A stretch of 64,000 bases of DNA from Vibrio lentus (GCF_030409755.1 NZ_JAUFQE010000001.1:186001-250000); one strand, 5' to 3'; numbered from the stretch's first letter, positions 7,360-15,245 are shown. Numbers and translations are program-made. The notes: generated from the sequence alone by a model not told the origin.

Positions 7360-9927
7360 ATGACCGATTCAAACAGCGGCTGGATAAAATCAACCTGTGC
7401 TTATTGTGGTGTAGGGTGTGGAATAGAAGCGAGACCGACATCGTTAGGAAAACTAGAAGTACGTGGTGATAAAGATCATCCATCAAACTATGGAAAGCTA
7501 TGTACTAAAGGGATTGCGCTTGGTGATACCGTCACGCCTTTAGGACGCCTAACACAGCCTGCTCATATTCAGAATGAGCAAAAACAAGAGCTGGATTGGA
7601 ACAGTGCTACTCAGTTGGTCGCAGACAAATTCAATCAAACGATTGAAGAATTTGGGGCCGATTCGGTTGCGTTCTATGTTTCTGGTCAGCTGCTTACCGA
7701 AGACTACTACGTTGCCAATAAACTGATGAAAGGCTTCATTGGTAGTGGCAACATCGACAGTAATTCTAGGCTGTGTATGGCTTCAACCGTGGTTGGGCAT
7801 AAGCGTGCATTTGGCGCAGACACAGTGCCGGTTTGCTACGAAGATCTCGAGCAAGCCGATCTAGTCGTGATTACAGGCTCCAACCTAGCATGGTGTCACC
7901 CAGTACTTTTCCAAAGATTAAGAGCCGCGAAACAAGCCAACCCTGCATTGAAAGTTATCGTCATCGACCCGCGTTATACCGATACCTGTGAAATTGCAGA
8001 TATTCACTTGGCATTGGAATCTGGCTCAGATGTGGCGCTGTTCAATGGTTTATTGGGTTACCTCGACGATAACGACAAGCTAGATTCAGACTACATAGAA
8101 AACCACACTCAAGGCTTTACTGAATCAATTCGATCTGCGACTCAATATCGTTATACCGAATCAGGCTGGGGCGACAAAAGCGTTCCTGAGCTCACCGGTT
8201 TAACAGAGCAGCAGCTAAAACAGTTCTATAGCTTGTTTGCATCGAATGAGAAGGTGCTGACCATTTACTCCCAAGGCGTGAACCAATCTACACAAGGATG
8301 TGACAAGGTGAATGCGATTATTAACTGCCATTTAGCCACCGGGAAAATCGGTAAGCCGGGCATGGGGCCATTCTCTGTAACAGGCCAGCCAAACGCAATG
8401 GGCGGCCGAGAAGTGGGCGGGCTAGCCAATACCTTAGCGGCGCACTTTGAATTTGGTGATCCGCGATCACACCAAACGGTGAGTGAATTTTGGCAAACCG
8501 ACAGCTTAGCCACTCATGCGGGATTAAAAGCGATCGACCTGTTTGATGCGATGAATGAGGGAAAAATCAAAGCGGTGTGGATCATTGCAACGAACCCAGT
8601 TGTGAGCCTGCCTGACAGTGAAAAGATCAAAGCGGCATTAGAGATGTGCCCATTTGTGGTGGTGTCTGATTGTATTGCCGATACTGAAACCACTCGCTTG
8701 GCCGATGTGGTGCTGCCCGCGCAAGGGTGGAGTGAGAAGTCGGGCACCGTGACTAACTCTGAGCGTCGAATCTCACGCCAACGCCGTATATTACCAAGCC
8801 CAGGGGAAGCCAAACCCGATTGGTGGATATTAAAAGAAGTGGCACAGAAAATGGGATTCAAAGAGCAGTTTGATTACCGTCACGAAGGTGAGATCTTTAA
8901 AGAGTATTGCGAGATGACAGCGCTCGGCAACGAAACAGGTAAAGCGCGTGACTTATGCTTAATTGGACTCACCCAACTGGATGAAAAAGGTTATGGCGAA
9001 CTTACTCCACAGCAATGGCCAGTGCTAGAGTACCAACCAGAGATCATTGAGCAGCGCATGTTCACCGATGGCGAGTTCTTTACTGAATCTGGCAAAGCGC
9101 AGTTTATTGCAGTTGAGCACGACAAGCCGATTGCCGATACCAGTGTCGAATTTCCACTTATCATGAACACAGGCCGAATCCGAGACCAATGGCACACCAT
9201 GAGCCGCACGGGCTTGGCCGCAGGTTTAGGCGAACACACACCAGAACCCTTTGTCGCCATGCACCCAGATACGGTTGCAGAGCTTGGTTTAGATGAGTTT
9301 GGGCTAGATGCCTTCAACCATGCCACTATTAATCCTGTGGTGAAAGTACGCAGTGCACAAGGGGAGTGCCAAGCCCGCCTAGTGGTGACCAAAGAGATGC
9401 GCCGAGAACAAGTCTTCATGCCTATTCACTGGAATGCACCGACCGCCAAAGACAGCAAACCGTGTGACTTGATCTTGCCTCATACCGATGCCGCATCAGG
9501 TCAACCAGAATTCAAACATACCCCAGTGGTGGTCGAGCCGTGCGGCTATCGCAGTGAAGCCGCACTGGTCAGTGACAAGGTGACGGATTGCAGCGGTTTT
9601 GATTATTGGGTTCGTCAAAGAGTGGAGGGCGGTTTTCTGTATCGAATATCTTCCTCTAAGAACCCAATGGAGCTGGTGATTCAACTCGCCAACACACTCG
9701 ATGCCTTACCAGAGCCCAACGCAGAGGCGCTTAAGTCACTCCATTATCATGGCAATAAATCGTTCAAGAACTACGGCTCTGCCAAGTTAGATCAATTTGG
9801 TGTAAAGCAAGCATTCGTAGTGAACAGTAAGCTCGACCATCAAAGCATAGACTGGCTGGTGGAGTGCCTAACCCGAGAAGCCGATGAAGAGTTTGAAGCC
9901 GAGTTTTTGAGTACCATGGCGAAGTAG
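7360..9927 (+). CDS. nasA: Assimilatory nitrate reductase, molybdopterin catalytic subunit
   Basis: 855 residues from the ATG at 7360. A TTG at 7345 would add five residues but lies away from the GAGCGAG ribosome-like site, so I prefer the ATG. The N-terminal [4Fe-4S] ligands are C13, C16, C20 and C48 (CAYCGVGCG, GKLCTKG). The molybdenum-bis-MGD domains follow (GSNLAWCHPVLFQR, GKIGKPGMGPFSVTGQPNAMGG), then the MGD-binding tail (TGRIRDQWHTMSRTG). It reduces nitrate to nitrite in the cytosol, which NirBD then takes to ammonium. The C-terminus (~residues 750-855) lacks the multi-cysteine BFD cluster found in some NasA proteins, and no NasB-type reductase lies beside it, so the electron donor is not evident here. 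Confidence 0.95.
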   Translation: MTDSNSGWIKSTCAYCGVGCGIEARPTSLGKLEVRGDKDHPSNYGKLCTKGIALGDTVTPLGRLTQPAHIQNEQKQELDWNSATQLVADKFNQTIEEFGADSVAFYVSGQLLTEDYYVANKLMKGFIGSGNIDSNSRLCMASTVVGHKRAFGADTVPVCYEDLEQADLVVITGSNLAWCHPVLFQRLRAAKQANPALKVIVIDPRYTDTCEIADIHLALESGSDVALFNGLLGYLDDNDKLDSDYIENHTQGFTESIRSATQYRYTESGWGDKSVPELTGLTEQQLKQFYSLFASNEKVLTIYSQGVNQSTQGCDKVNAIINCHLATGKIGKPGMGPFSVTGQPNAMGGREVGGLANTLAAHFEFGDPRSHQTVSEFWQTDSLATHAGLKAIDLFDAMNEGKIKAVWIIATNPVVSLPDSEKIKAALEMCPFVVVSDCIADTETTRLADVVLPAQGWSEKSGTVTNSERRISRQRRILPSPGEAKPDWWILKEVAQKMGFKEQFDYRHEGEIFKEYCEMTALGNETGKARDLCLIGLTQLDEKGYGELTPQQWPVLEYQPEIIEQRMFTDGEFFTESGKAQFIAVEHDKPIADTSVEFPLIMNTGRIRDQWHTMSRTGLAAGLGEHTPEPFVAMHPDTVAELGLDEFGLDAFNHATINPVVKVRSAQGECQARLVVTKEMRREQVFMPIHWNAPTAKDSKPCDLILPHTDAASGQPEFKHTPVVVEPCGYRSEAALVSDKVTDCSGFDYWVRQRVEGGFLYRISSSKNPMELVIQLANTLDALPEPNAEALKSLHYHGNKSFKNYGSAKLDQFGVKQAFVVNSKLDHQSIDWLVECLTREADEEFEAEFLSTMAK

Positions 9928-9963
9928 CTGACTACCTCTAACCTATTAATACCTTAAGCTAAG

Positions 9964-9997
9964 CGCCGACAATTACGTCGGCGTTTTTGTTTTTTAG
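9964..9997 (+). terminator. Rho-independent terminator of nasA
   Basis: CGCCGAC, a six-base loop, GTCGGCG (9964-9983), then a T-rich run. It begins 36 bases after the nasA stop. Confidence 0.88.
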
Positions 9998-10087
9998 TAT
10001 GCGATACTGATTGATTGAACGACAGGTTTCACATATCATCTTACGAGCTGGTATGTCGTTCTGTAATTTTTAGGTGGGGGTAAGTTG

Positions 10088-10171
10088 ATGTCTAAGTTAG
10101 CCAACGCAAGAAAACCGGGCTTGTATCATACGCTGGCGAATTCAGCGCTGTTTAGGAGTGACCATGTATAA
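10088..10171 (+). CDS. Possible 27-residue small ORF upstream of the zinc-ribbon gene
   Basis: ATG at 10088 is preceded by a purine-rich GGTGGGGGTAAG stretch and reads 27 codons (MSKLANARKPGLYHTLANSA...) to a TAA at 10169-10171. That stop lies inside the start region of the next small gene: the two overlap by 8 bases in different frames, a layout seen with translational coupling. No family is recognised. It could be a leader peptide or a chance frame. Confidence 0.3.
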   Translation: MSKLANARKPGLYHTLANSALFRSDHV

Positions 10172-10280
10172 CCAAGGCGACCTCTGTCCACACTGCGGTT
10201 TAATCATCATGCTGCCTACAGATATTGAACCCAAATGCTTAGGCTGCGGCGAAGAAATCAACGAACAAGATGACGACTAA
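10164..10280 (+). CDS. Small CxxC-CxxC zinc-ribbon protein (38 residues)
   Basis: A strong AGGAG (10154-10158) lies five bases before ATG. The 38-residue product begins MYNQGDLCPHCG, has a second knuckle CLGCGEE, and ends in an acidic tail EINEQDDD. Two CxxC pairs about 16 residues apart are the signature of a zinc ribbon. Function is unknown; proteins this short usually bind nucleic acid or a protein partner. It ends just before the integron-cassette island, and its stop is followed by TAACTCA, which might be the start of a degenerate attC, so it could itself be a cassette gene. Confidence 0.65.
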   Translation: MYNQGDLCPHCGLIIMLPTDIEPKCLGCGEEINEQDDD

Positions 10281-10380
10281 CTCACACATTGAGCCACTTT
10301 CTATATTTTGCAGAGACTATATGGGATTTTTCTGCTTTTCGTCATGTTTGACAAAGAAGTGACCAGGTAAGGTTCTGTTA

Positions 10381-10398
10381 TTAAATGAGTTGTTAGGC
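10381..10398 (+). other. Possible attC 3' end marking the left edge of the cassette island
   Basis: TTAAATGAGTTGTTAGGC resembles the 3' end of the complete attC nearby (TTAATAGAGCGTTAGGC) and ends in the core GTTAGGC (10392-10398). Integron recombination would cut G|TT at 10392/10393. A convincing 5' partner is not visible: either the site is degenerate or this is a secondary insertion site. Confidence 0.45.
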
Positions 10399-10506
10399 AG
10401 ATCTTGAACAGTTTAGATTACTAGACAGAATTGTTTCAGGGACAAAATACAGAATTATTCGGTCTAATATAGCTGTTATGCTTAAATCGAAAATTTGGAG
10501 TCAAAT

Positions 10507-10998
10507 ATGCCAATAAAAGAATTCGGAGATAGAAAGGAGTATGTTACTGCTCCTGAGCTACCTCATCATCTAGAGCATAAGCCTTTATTTGCGATGCCTT
10601 ATGAAAAGTTTGATGGCATCTACAAGGGAGATACAGATGCTCGTTATCTTTCTGTAGGTATCTCTCAATGGGACTCTAGCGACGTTTCGTTAAAAATAAT
10701 GCGCCACACAGGAGATAAATGGACTCGTCAAGCAGAGGAGTTGCCTCTTCATCGTGTAATTGACTCAACAATTTTTCTCACAAAAGTGCTTCTAGATGAA
10801 AGTGATGATGTTATCGAAATTGAGCGTGATTTGTTTTTAGATCAGCATTCAGGCATTCAAATTGCCAAAGAAAAGTGTTCCGAATCTGATGCTTCAAGCT
10901 ATGAGAACTATTTGTCTGACAATATGCCGATGCTTAAAAGTCGCCTTAAATCTTTATACCTCTTACTCGATGGATTGGAGAAAAAAGGTAAGTTTTAA
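10507..10998 (+). CDS. DUF6530-like cassette protein
   Basis: 163 residues from the ATG at 10507, chosen because TTGGAG (10495-10500) sits 6 bases before it; an in-frame TTG at 10495 is part of that ribosome site. The sequence holds YEKFDGIYKGDTDARYLSVG, then ISQWDSSDVSLKIMRHTG and WTRQAEELPLHRVID, which I recall as the pattern of DUF6530 proteins; that is memory of the family, not a search. No catalytic residues can be assigned, and no signal or membrane segment is present. It fills the first integron cassette (10393-11092), immediately followed by an attC. The cassette shows no promoter of its own. Confidence 0.7.
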   Translation: MPIKEFGDRKEYVTAPELPHHLEHKPLFAMPYEKFDGIYKGDTDARYLSVGISQWDSSDVSLKIMRHTGDKWTRQAEELPLHRVIDSTIFLTKVLLDESDDVIEIERDLFLDQHSGIQIAKEKCSESDASSYENYLSDNMPMLKSRLKSLYLLLDGLEKKGKF

Positions 10999-11001
10999 GC
11001 A

Positions 11002-11098
11002 TAACAAACTGTTAAACAGGGACTAAAAACGCGTGCCGTCCCTGTTTCGCGGGAAGTATAGCACGCTGCGTTTTTAGCCCGTTAATAGAGCGTTAGGC
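11002..11098 (+). other. Integron attC site (complete, 97 bp)
   Basis: It starts TAACAAACTG and ends GAGCGTTAGGC, the outer simple sites of an attC. The arms pair: 5' GACTAAAAACGC with 3' GCGTTTTTAGCC, and 5' CTGTTAA with 3' TTAATAGAG. Crossover would be at G11092|T11093. It closes the cassette of the DUF6530-like gene. Confidence 0.88.
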
Positions 11099-11125
11099 TT
11101 TCTGTGGAAATATTAGGATTTGAAG

Positions 11126-12583
11126 ATGAATATAATGCTTGGGGGAAACCCGTTAAGTGTAAATGATGACAATACGGTTATTTATACCCAAAATAATTTT
11201 ATGCCTCCTCTCACACCAATCGAGTCATTTCCTCGTGTCCAAAAGTCAGAAGTTAACTCGTTCATTGAAAACCTATACTTTATAACGATGGAGAATAATG
11301 GGTTTTCTTATTTCTATCCAAACTTAGAAGCAGGGATTAACTTATGTAGGTTTGAATGGCATTTTGAATACAATAATAACCCTTATGAAATTCGGGTAGG
11401 CTTGTCTTTCAAAGTTGAAAACGGAGTGTTTTCAGATGTTGGGTATTACATCATTCCACATGAGTACTATGAAGACTTAGATAACAATAATAACTCATAT
11501 GAAATCGAAGATTTGGCATATCAAGATATGATTGAATCTGTAAACGAGCGAATTAATAAAGCAATTACACGAACACGATCATCACCAGAATCGATTTTCA
11601 ATGTGCTTTACTATGTAAAGCTTAGTAACCCAGTTTCTTGTGTTGTTAATTTAAACAATGGAATAACGCTATTACCATCACGTTTTGTCCATGGGCAGTT
11701 AGTCTCGGCTGTTTTGATTCGGCAGACAGGGTATTCATATCTATCAGCAAAACGTCTCTCAGATGAGAAAGTTAACTTACTATGTGCGCTTTTTTCATTA
11801 TCATTTCACAAAGCAAGCATTGCTGCTATAGATAACTTACCTGAGTTCATTGAGCCAATCCAAGTGGAGTTCGAGGTAACGGATGAACTTATAGAGAAGT
11901 TTTACCCGAACTCACAGTTACCACAATTAAATAATAATGCGCTTTCAAATGATGATCTTTGTATTATTGAGCAGTTATATGAACTATTTAGCAATCAGTT
12001 TACTGGGAAAATTCGCAGAAAAATGGTGAATATTCTCTTTTCTTTCTACTCAGCGCTAGAGACAGAGTTAGTTAACCAAACAGTAGGTCTTGTAAGTTAT
12101 GTTGCTTGCCTTGATGCAATAGCGAAAGAGCGTTTTTCACAGTATCGAGATGAGCATGGTTCGAGAAAAGCGTTAGTTTATTTAATTGAACAAGAGATAC
12201 CTAACATGGGTGAAGTCAGCACTATCGAAAAATGGTCTAAGCGGATTTATAATGATCATCGCTCGAGTTATGTTCATGGTGCTAACATTCGATTTGAAGC
12301 CTATTCGCAGAATTTGGATGGTAAAAATTTCGCTGGTTTACCGAAAGCATTGCCAACAGAAAGCAAACCGACTTCAAAGCAGTACGAATACAATTCAGAT
12401 TTTGCAATTTTGAAACGTGTAACTCAGGAAATGCTGCTTAGATTTATAGAGTTTTATATGGGGTCAGCTTTACCAGAAATGAAATATCGCACAGAGATAT
12501 CATTCAGTGTGGCTTCAGTCCCCGAAGCACACCTCGGGATGCCAAATAAGGGCTGGGTCCGCCTTACTGGAAAACAAGCCTAA
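11126..12583 (+). CDS. Cassette protein with a C-terminal HEPN (Apea-like) motif
   Basis: 485 residues from ATG 11126, with TTAGGA seven bases upstream. The N-terminal ~250 residues (FEWHFEYNNNPYEIRVGLSF and so on) match nothing I know. The C-terminal ~170 residues are helical, with YSALETELVNQTVGLVSYVACL early and KRIYNDHRSSYVHG later. R379 to H384 is an Rx4H motif in the RxSYVHG context of Apea-like HEPN domains. HEPN proteins are often metal-independent RNases in toxin or anti-phage systems, so an RNA-targeting defence role is a reasonable inference, unproven. It is the gene of the second cassette; its TAA stop is also the first three bases of the attC. The gene is AT-rich compared with its chromosomal neighbours. 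Confidence 0.75.
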   Translation: MNIMLGGNPLSVNDDNTVIYTQNNFMPPLTPIESFPRVQKSEVNSFIENLYFITMENNGFSYFYPNLEAGINLCRFEWHFEYNNNPYEIRVGLSFKVENGVFSDVGYYIIPHEYYEDLDNNNNSYEIEDLAYQDMIESVNERINKAITRTRSSPESIFNVLYYVKLSNPVSCVVNLNNGITLLPSRFVHGQLVSAVLIRQTGYSYLSAKRLSDEKVNLLCALFSLSFHKASIAAIDNLPEFIEPIQVEFEVTDELIEKFYPNSQLPQLNNNALSNDDLCIIEQLYELFSNQFTGKIRRKMVNILFSFYSALETELVNQTVGLVSYVACLDAIAKERFSQYRDEHGSRKALVYLIEQEIPNMGEVSTIEKWSKRIYNDHRSSYVHGANIRFEAYSQNLDGKNFAGLPKALPTESKPTSKQYEYNSDFAILKRVTQEMLLRFIEFYMGSALPEMKYRTEISFSVASVPEAHLGMPNKGWVRLTGKQA

Positions 12584-12587
12584 CAAA
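12581..12587 (+). other. attC fragment: 5' simple site (TAACAAA) of the split attC
   Basis: TAACAAA directly follows the HEPN gene's coding sequence and is cut off by the IS110-type element. Joined to 13773-13883 and 15246-15254 it rebuilds a VCR-like attC of about 125 bp. Confidence 0.8.
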
Positions 12588-12605
12588 CGACTATGGCGTC
12601 AATAG

Positions 12606-13562
12606 TTAATTTTTGGCGCTGTTTTCATCCCATAGAACACCATCTCTGAGCATTGAATTTAAGATCACAACCATCTTGCGCACGCATGCAATAATAGCGA
12701 CTTTCTTTGGTTTACCAGCGCCTAAAAGTCGCTGATATGTCGCTTTAAAAACAGGATTACATTGCATGGCTGACATCATTGCCATATATAACACAGTGCG
12801 TACTTGCGCTCGACCTCCTTGGATCACGCGCTTACCTTTGTAGCGCCCACTTTCGCGTGTTATTGGAGCGACACCAATCAGTGATGCCGCTTGTTTATTC
12901 GTGATGTAACCAAGTTCAGGTACGTTGCTAATTATTGATGCGGCGGCAATGTTTCCTATTCCTGGGACGCTTTGCAATATTGTGTTTTTAGCCTGGTATT
13001 CAGGACTATCTTCAATGAGTTTAACGAGCTTTTCTTCTAACTTGGTGATTTGATTTTTTATCGTGGTTAGCATTGGTTTGATAGTCGGATGGAGAGAGGC
13101 GGGAAGTATCTGGATTCGGTTCTTTTCCATTGTTTGCATGGATAACAACTGGTTTCGGCGAATGACTAAGTCACTCATTAGGCGTATGTTTCTTGGCTTT
13201 ATGACAGTAAGAGCTGGTTTGATTGCTTCTCCATAGTGAGCGATCAACTCTGCATCTAAACGATCATTTTTGGCTCTGCGGCCAATAGCACCAGCGAATC
13301 GTTTTATGTGGACAGGGTTTGCTCTGACAATTGGTAATTGAGCCTCTGCACATGCAAGAACAAAAGGCATTTCTAATCGGCCTGTAGCTTCAATAACGAT
13401 TCGTTCAGGACTGTGACTTTTAATCGTTTTGAGTGCTTTTTTGATGCCTTTATCATTGTTCTCTACTGAGAAAAATAGATCTAGTGGCCTGATGTGGATG
13501 TCTAATTGTGTTTTGCCAGTATCAACTCCAACGTTGATGCTTTGATTGATTTTGGTATTCAT
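12606..13562 (-). CDS. IS110-family transposase (DEDD recombinase)
   Basis: 318 residues. The N-terminal RuvC-like DEDD domain shows VGVDTGKTQLDIHI, IVIEATGRLE and AKNDRLDAELIAHYG. The C-terminal Transposase_20 domain shows PGIGNIAAASIISNVPELG and the serine-containing SGRYKGKRVIQGGRAQVR. Such enzymes recombine a circular donor with a target under guidance of an element-encoded bridge RNA. The frame is intact from ATG to TAA, so the enzyme may be active. The stop lies 18 bases from the element end, leaving all non-coding space on the 5' side. Confidence 0.93.
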   Translation of the reverse strand: MNTKINQSINVGVDTGKTQLDIHIRPLDLFFSVENNDKGIKKALKTIKSHSPERIVIEATGRLEMPFVLACAEAQLPIVRANPVHIKRFAGAIGRRAKNDRLDAELIAHYGEAIKPALTVIKPRNIRLMSDLVIRRNQLLSMQTMEKNRIQILPASLHPTIKPMLTTIKNQITKLEEKLVKLIEDSPEYQAKNTILQSVPGIGNIAAASIISNVPELGYITNKQAASLIGVAPITRESGRYKGKRVIQGGRAQVRTVLYMAMMSAMQCNPVFKATYQRLLGAGKPKKVAIIACVRKMVVILNSMLRDGVLWDENSAKN

Positions 13563-13767
13563 AATAAGCTAACTCATGCTTGCGTAATGCGGGTTCGAGA
13601 CCCAGTCGACTATTCGAGGTTTATGCTTGAAGTCCTATGTAGCGTTCATGTTTGTTATCGGTCTCTCGATAGAGGAGCCAGCATTTAAACGAACTGCTAC
13701 ATAGAAAGCTTTAGTTGCAGCTAAAGCCTGGGTCTCACATTACCCGATTGGAGTGCTTATTATCCAT
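13563..13767 (-). ncRNA. Candidate bridge RNA of the IS110-group element
   Basis: The non-coding end folds into three parts. There is a perfect 7-bp hairpin with a six-base loop (13708-13727). A large stem pairs CTATGTAGCGTTC (13635-13647) with GAACTGCTACATAG (13691-13704) with one bulge, and encloses an inner hairpin TATCG/CGATA. A distal region has a GGGT/ACCC hairpin. In the large loop AGCATTTAA (13680-13688) equals the right flank of the element (13772-13780), and TTTGTTA (13651-13657) is the reverse complement of the left flank TAACAAA (12581-12587). In the distal region CGACTAT (13607-13613) equals the terminal seven bases of the element (12588-12594). This is the target-loop and donor-loop arrangement of bridge RNAs. 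The fourth guide is not clear. Confidence 0.7.
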
Positions 13768-13772
13768 ACAAA

Positions 13773-13883
13773 GCATTTAAGAGTGATTCTCAACGCTTGG
13801 CATTTTTCATTTCATCGTTGAGTTCAGTATTTACGGTGGTAAGGTTGAATTTCGTGGTCGCGTTGTTCACACCTTAATGCGGC
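13773..13883 (+). other. attC fragment: central part of the split attC
   Basis: GCATTTAAGAGTG at the start and CACCTTAATGCGGC at the end are complementary arms of a VCR-type attC. The stretch between (ACGCTTGGCATTTTTC, GTGGTCGCGTTGTTC) is typical of Vibrio superintegron attC sites as I recall them. It is bounded by the two insertion sequences. Confidence 0.82.
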
Positions 13884-13898
13884 TACATGGATTCCCCC

Positions 13899-14150
13899 CA
13901 GGTTGTCAAACACCCGCTAAACTTATGTTGATGGGTTTTGGTCTGCCGCTCTACATTCGGCCTACTTATCGACGATTCGCATACGTCGTGGCCCTGATGA
14001 CTTGCGCGACTGCGGTGCCTTATTCGTTAGATGACATCTAGTGTGTCCGCCGCATTAACAGGCTCTCCGCAAGTGGTCTTAACCTATCTCCATCATTAGC
14101 GTCTGCAATGACCCGGTGGGTTTAACTCTTTATGCTGCTTAAGGTTTTAC
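13899..14150 (-). ncRNA. Candidate seekRNA of the IS1111-attC element
   Basis: This is the non-coding end downstream of the transposase. An outer stem pairs ACTTGCG (14000-14006) with CGCAAGT (14068-14074). Inside it, GCCGCATTAA (14049-14058) is the exact reverse complement of the left target flank TTAATGCGGC (13874-13883), which ends at the junction. ATTCGTTA (14022-14029) equals the right junction (15242-15249; four bases of element end plus GTTA of the target). A small GACA/TGTC hairpin lies between the two segments. RNA boundaries are not determined. Confidence 0.65.
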
Positions 14151-15176
14151 TTAAGCAGCATAGTTTTCATATTCTGTTTGATTGTGTAAAAGCGACCATA
14201 TAATTCGTGCGTTCTTCGCGGCAAGTGCCACTATTGCTCGGTTCATTCCTCTTCGTTCCAGAACGCCTCTGCACCACTGACTTAACTTATCTTGTTTGTC
14301 GCCAAGGTTGGCAATCACGGTCCTTGCGCCGTGAACTAATAGTGTTCGTAAGTATTTGTCGCCGTGTTTGGTTATCCGACCTAACCGAGGTTTTCCTCCT
14401 GTGGAATATTGCTTTGGTACTAGTCCTAGCCAAGCAGAGAAATCACGGCTTTTATCAAATTGAGAACCATTGCCTATCGAAGCAAGTATAGCAGTAGCGG
14501 TTTGCGGCCCAATACCTCGAACTTTCATCACTCGTTGAACATTAGCGCTGACCTTAGCAAAAGAGTCAAAGACTTGCTCTGTATCGGCGATACGTTGATT
14601 CAATTCACCAAGGTGGTGATAAGCATCGGCAATGACTGTTCTTGCGAGGTGTGGCAGTTCATTTTCTGCATCTTCGAGCATTAAGGGAACGTGTTTCATT
14701 AACGAAGAGCGGCCAACAGGAATGATCAACCCGAATTCAGAGAGTAGGGCACGCATGCGATTCATAAGCGCGGTGCGTTCACGAACCCAATGCTCTCTCA
14801 TTCTATGTACCGATAGGATGGCTTGTTGATCGGGGGATTTTATGGGCACAAAGCGAGTAGATGGACGCTGAACAGCTTCGCAGATAGCAACAGCATCATT
14901 AAGGTCGTTCTTCCCTTTAGTTCGATAAGGAACTACGTATTTAACGGCCATAATACGGGCGTCGTGACCGAGTTTATTGAGTGTTCTTGCCCAATAATGT
15001 GCACCACCACACGCTTCAACGCCTATACGCATGAGTGGCATATTTGCTATTGTAGTCAGTAGTTTAGAGCGAGTTACCGACTTATGAAGTATGACCTTAC
15101 CATTTTGGTCTACGGCATGAAGACTAAAGTGGTTTTTAGCTAGGTCGATACCGCAGAAATAAGAATAATCAGACAT
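14151..15176 (-). CDS. IS1111/IS110-family transposase
   Basis: 341 residues from the ATG at 15176, chosen because GGAGGCACC precedes it; the frame is open for nine more codons. The DEDD domain shows FCGIDLAKNHFSLHAVD, RIGVEACGGAHYWART and KNDLNDAVAICEAVQ. The C-terminal Transposase_20 domain shows RGIGPQTATAILASIGNG and STGGKPRLGRITKHGDK. The frame is intact, so transposition competence is plausible. This IS1111-subgroup enzyme is only distantly similar to the 318-residue IS110-type enzyme next door, so the two insertions are independent events. Both lie on the minus strand, against the cassette genes. Confidence 0.93.
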   Translation of the reverse strand: MSDYSYFCGIDLAKNHFSLHAVDQNGKVILHKSVTRSKLLTTIANMPLMRIGVEACGGAHYWARTLNKLGHDARIMAVKYVVPYRTKGKNDLNDAVAICEAVQRPSTRFVPIKSPDQQAILSVHRMREHWVRERTALMNRMRALLSEFGLIIPVGRSSLMKHVPLMLEDAENELPHLARTVIADAYHHLGELNQRIADTEQVFDSFAKVSANVQRVMKVRGIGPQTATAILASIGNGSQFDKSRDFSAWLGLVPKQYSTGGKPRLGRITKHGDKYLRTLLVHGARTVIANLGDKQDKLSQWCRGVLERRGMNRAIVALAAKNARIIWSLLHNQTEYENYAA

Positions 15177-15245
15177 GGTGCCTCCGATGCATTTAAGTAC
15201 CACATAAGTGTGGCAGATTCTCGGTAGGGGGAATCCATGTCATTC

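Larger units (their letters stand above)
12588..13772 (-). mobile_element. IS110-group insertion sequence inside an attC
   Basis: About 1185 bp, holding one DEDD transposase gene and a ~205-bp structured non-coding end upstream of it. No terminal inverted repeats are seen, as is usual for the IS110 group. The pentamer ACAAA occurs at both junctions (12583-12587 and 13768-13772), so the ends are ambiguous by five bases. Removing the element gives TAACAAA joined to GCATTTAAGAG, a normal Vibrio attC start. Non-coding DNA upstream of the transposase places it in IS110 sensu stricto and not IS1111. Confidence 0.85.
13884..15245 (-). mobile_element. IS1111-attC type insertion sequence
   Basis: 1362 bp. 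Twelve-base inverted repeats lie just inside the ends: ATGGATTCCCCC (13887-13898) and GGGGGAATCCAT (15227-15238). Three bases (TAC) lie outside one and seven (GTCATTC) outside the other, which is the hallmark of the IS1111 subgroup. The element sits exactly between GCGGC and GTTATAAGC, that is at the crossover base of the attC 3' simple site, the known target of the IS1111-attC group. Its non-coding space is downstream of the transposase, again as in IS1111. Confidence 0.9.

Noticed and set aside
10278..10398. A complete attC directly after the zinc-ribbon gene
   Set aside because: Only the 3' end looks like an attC; the 5' arm (TAACTCACACATTG) pairs poorly, so only the 3' end is reported.
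13506..13688. 60-residue plus-strand frame across the IS110 transposase start
   Set aside because: Lies over the transposase start and the structured guide region on the opposite strand; explained by those features.
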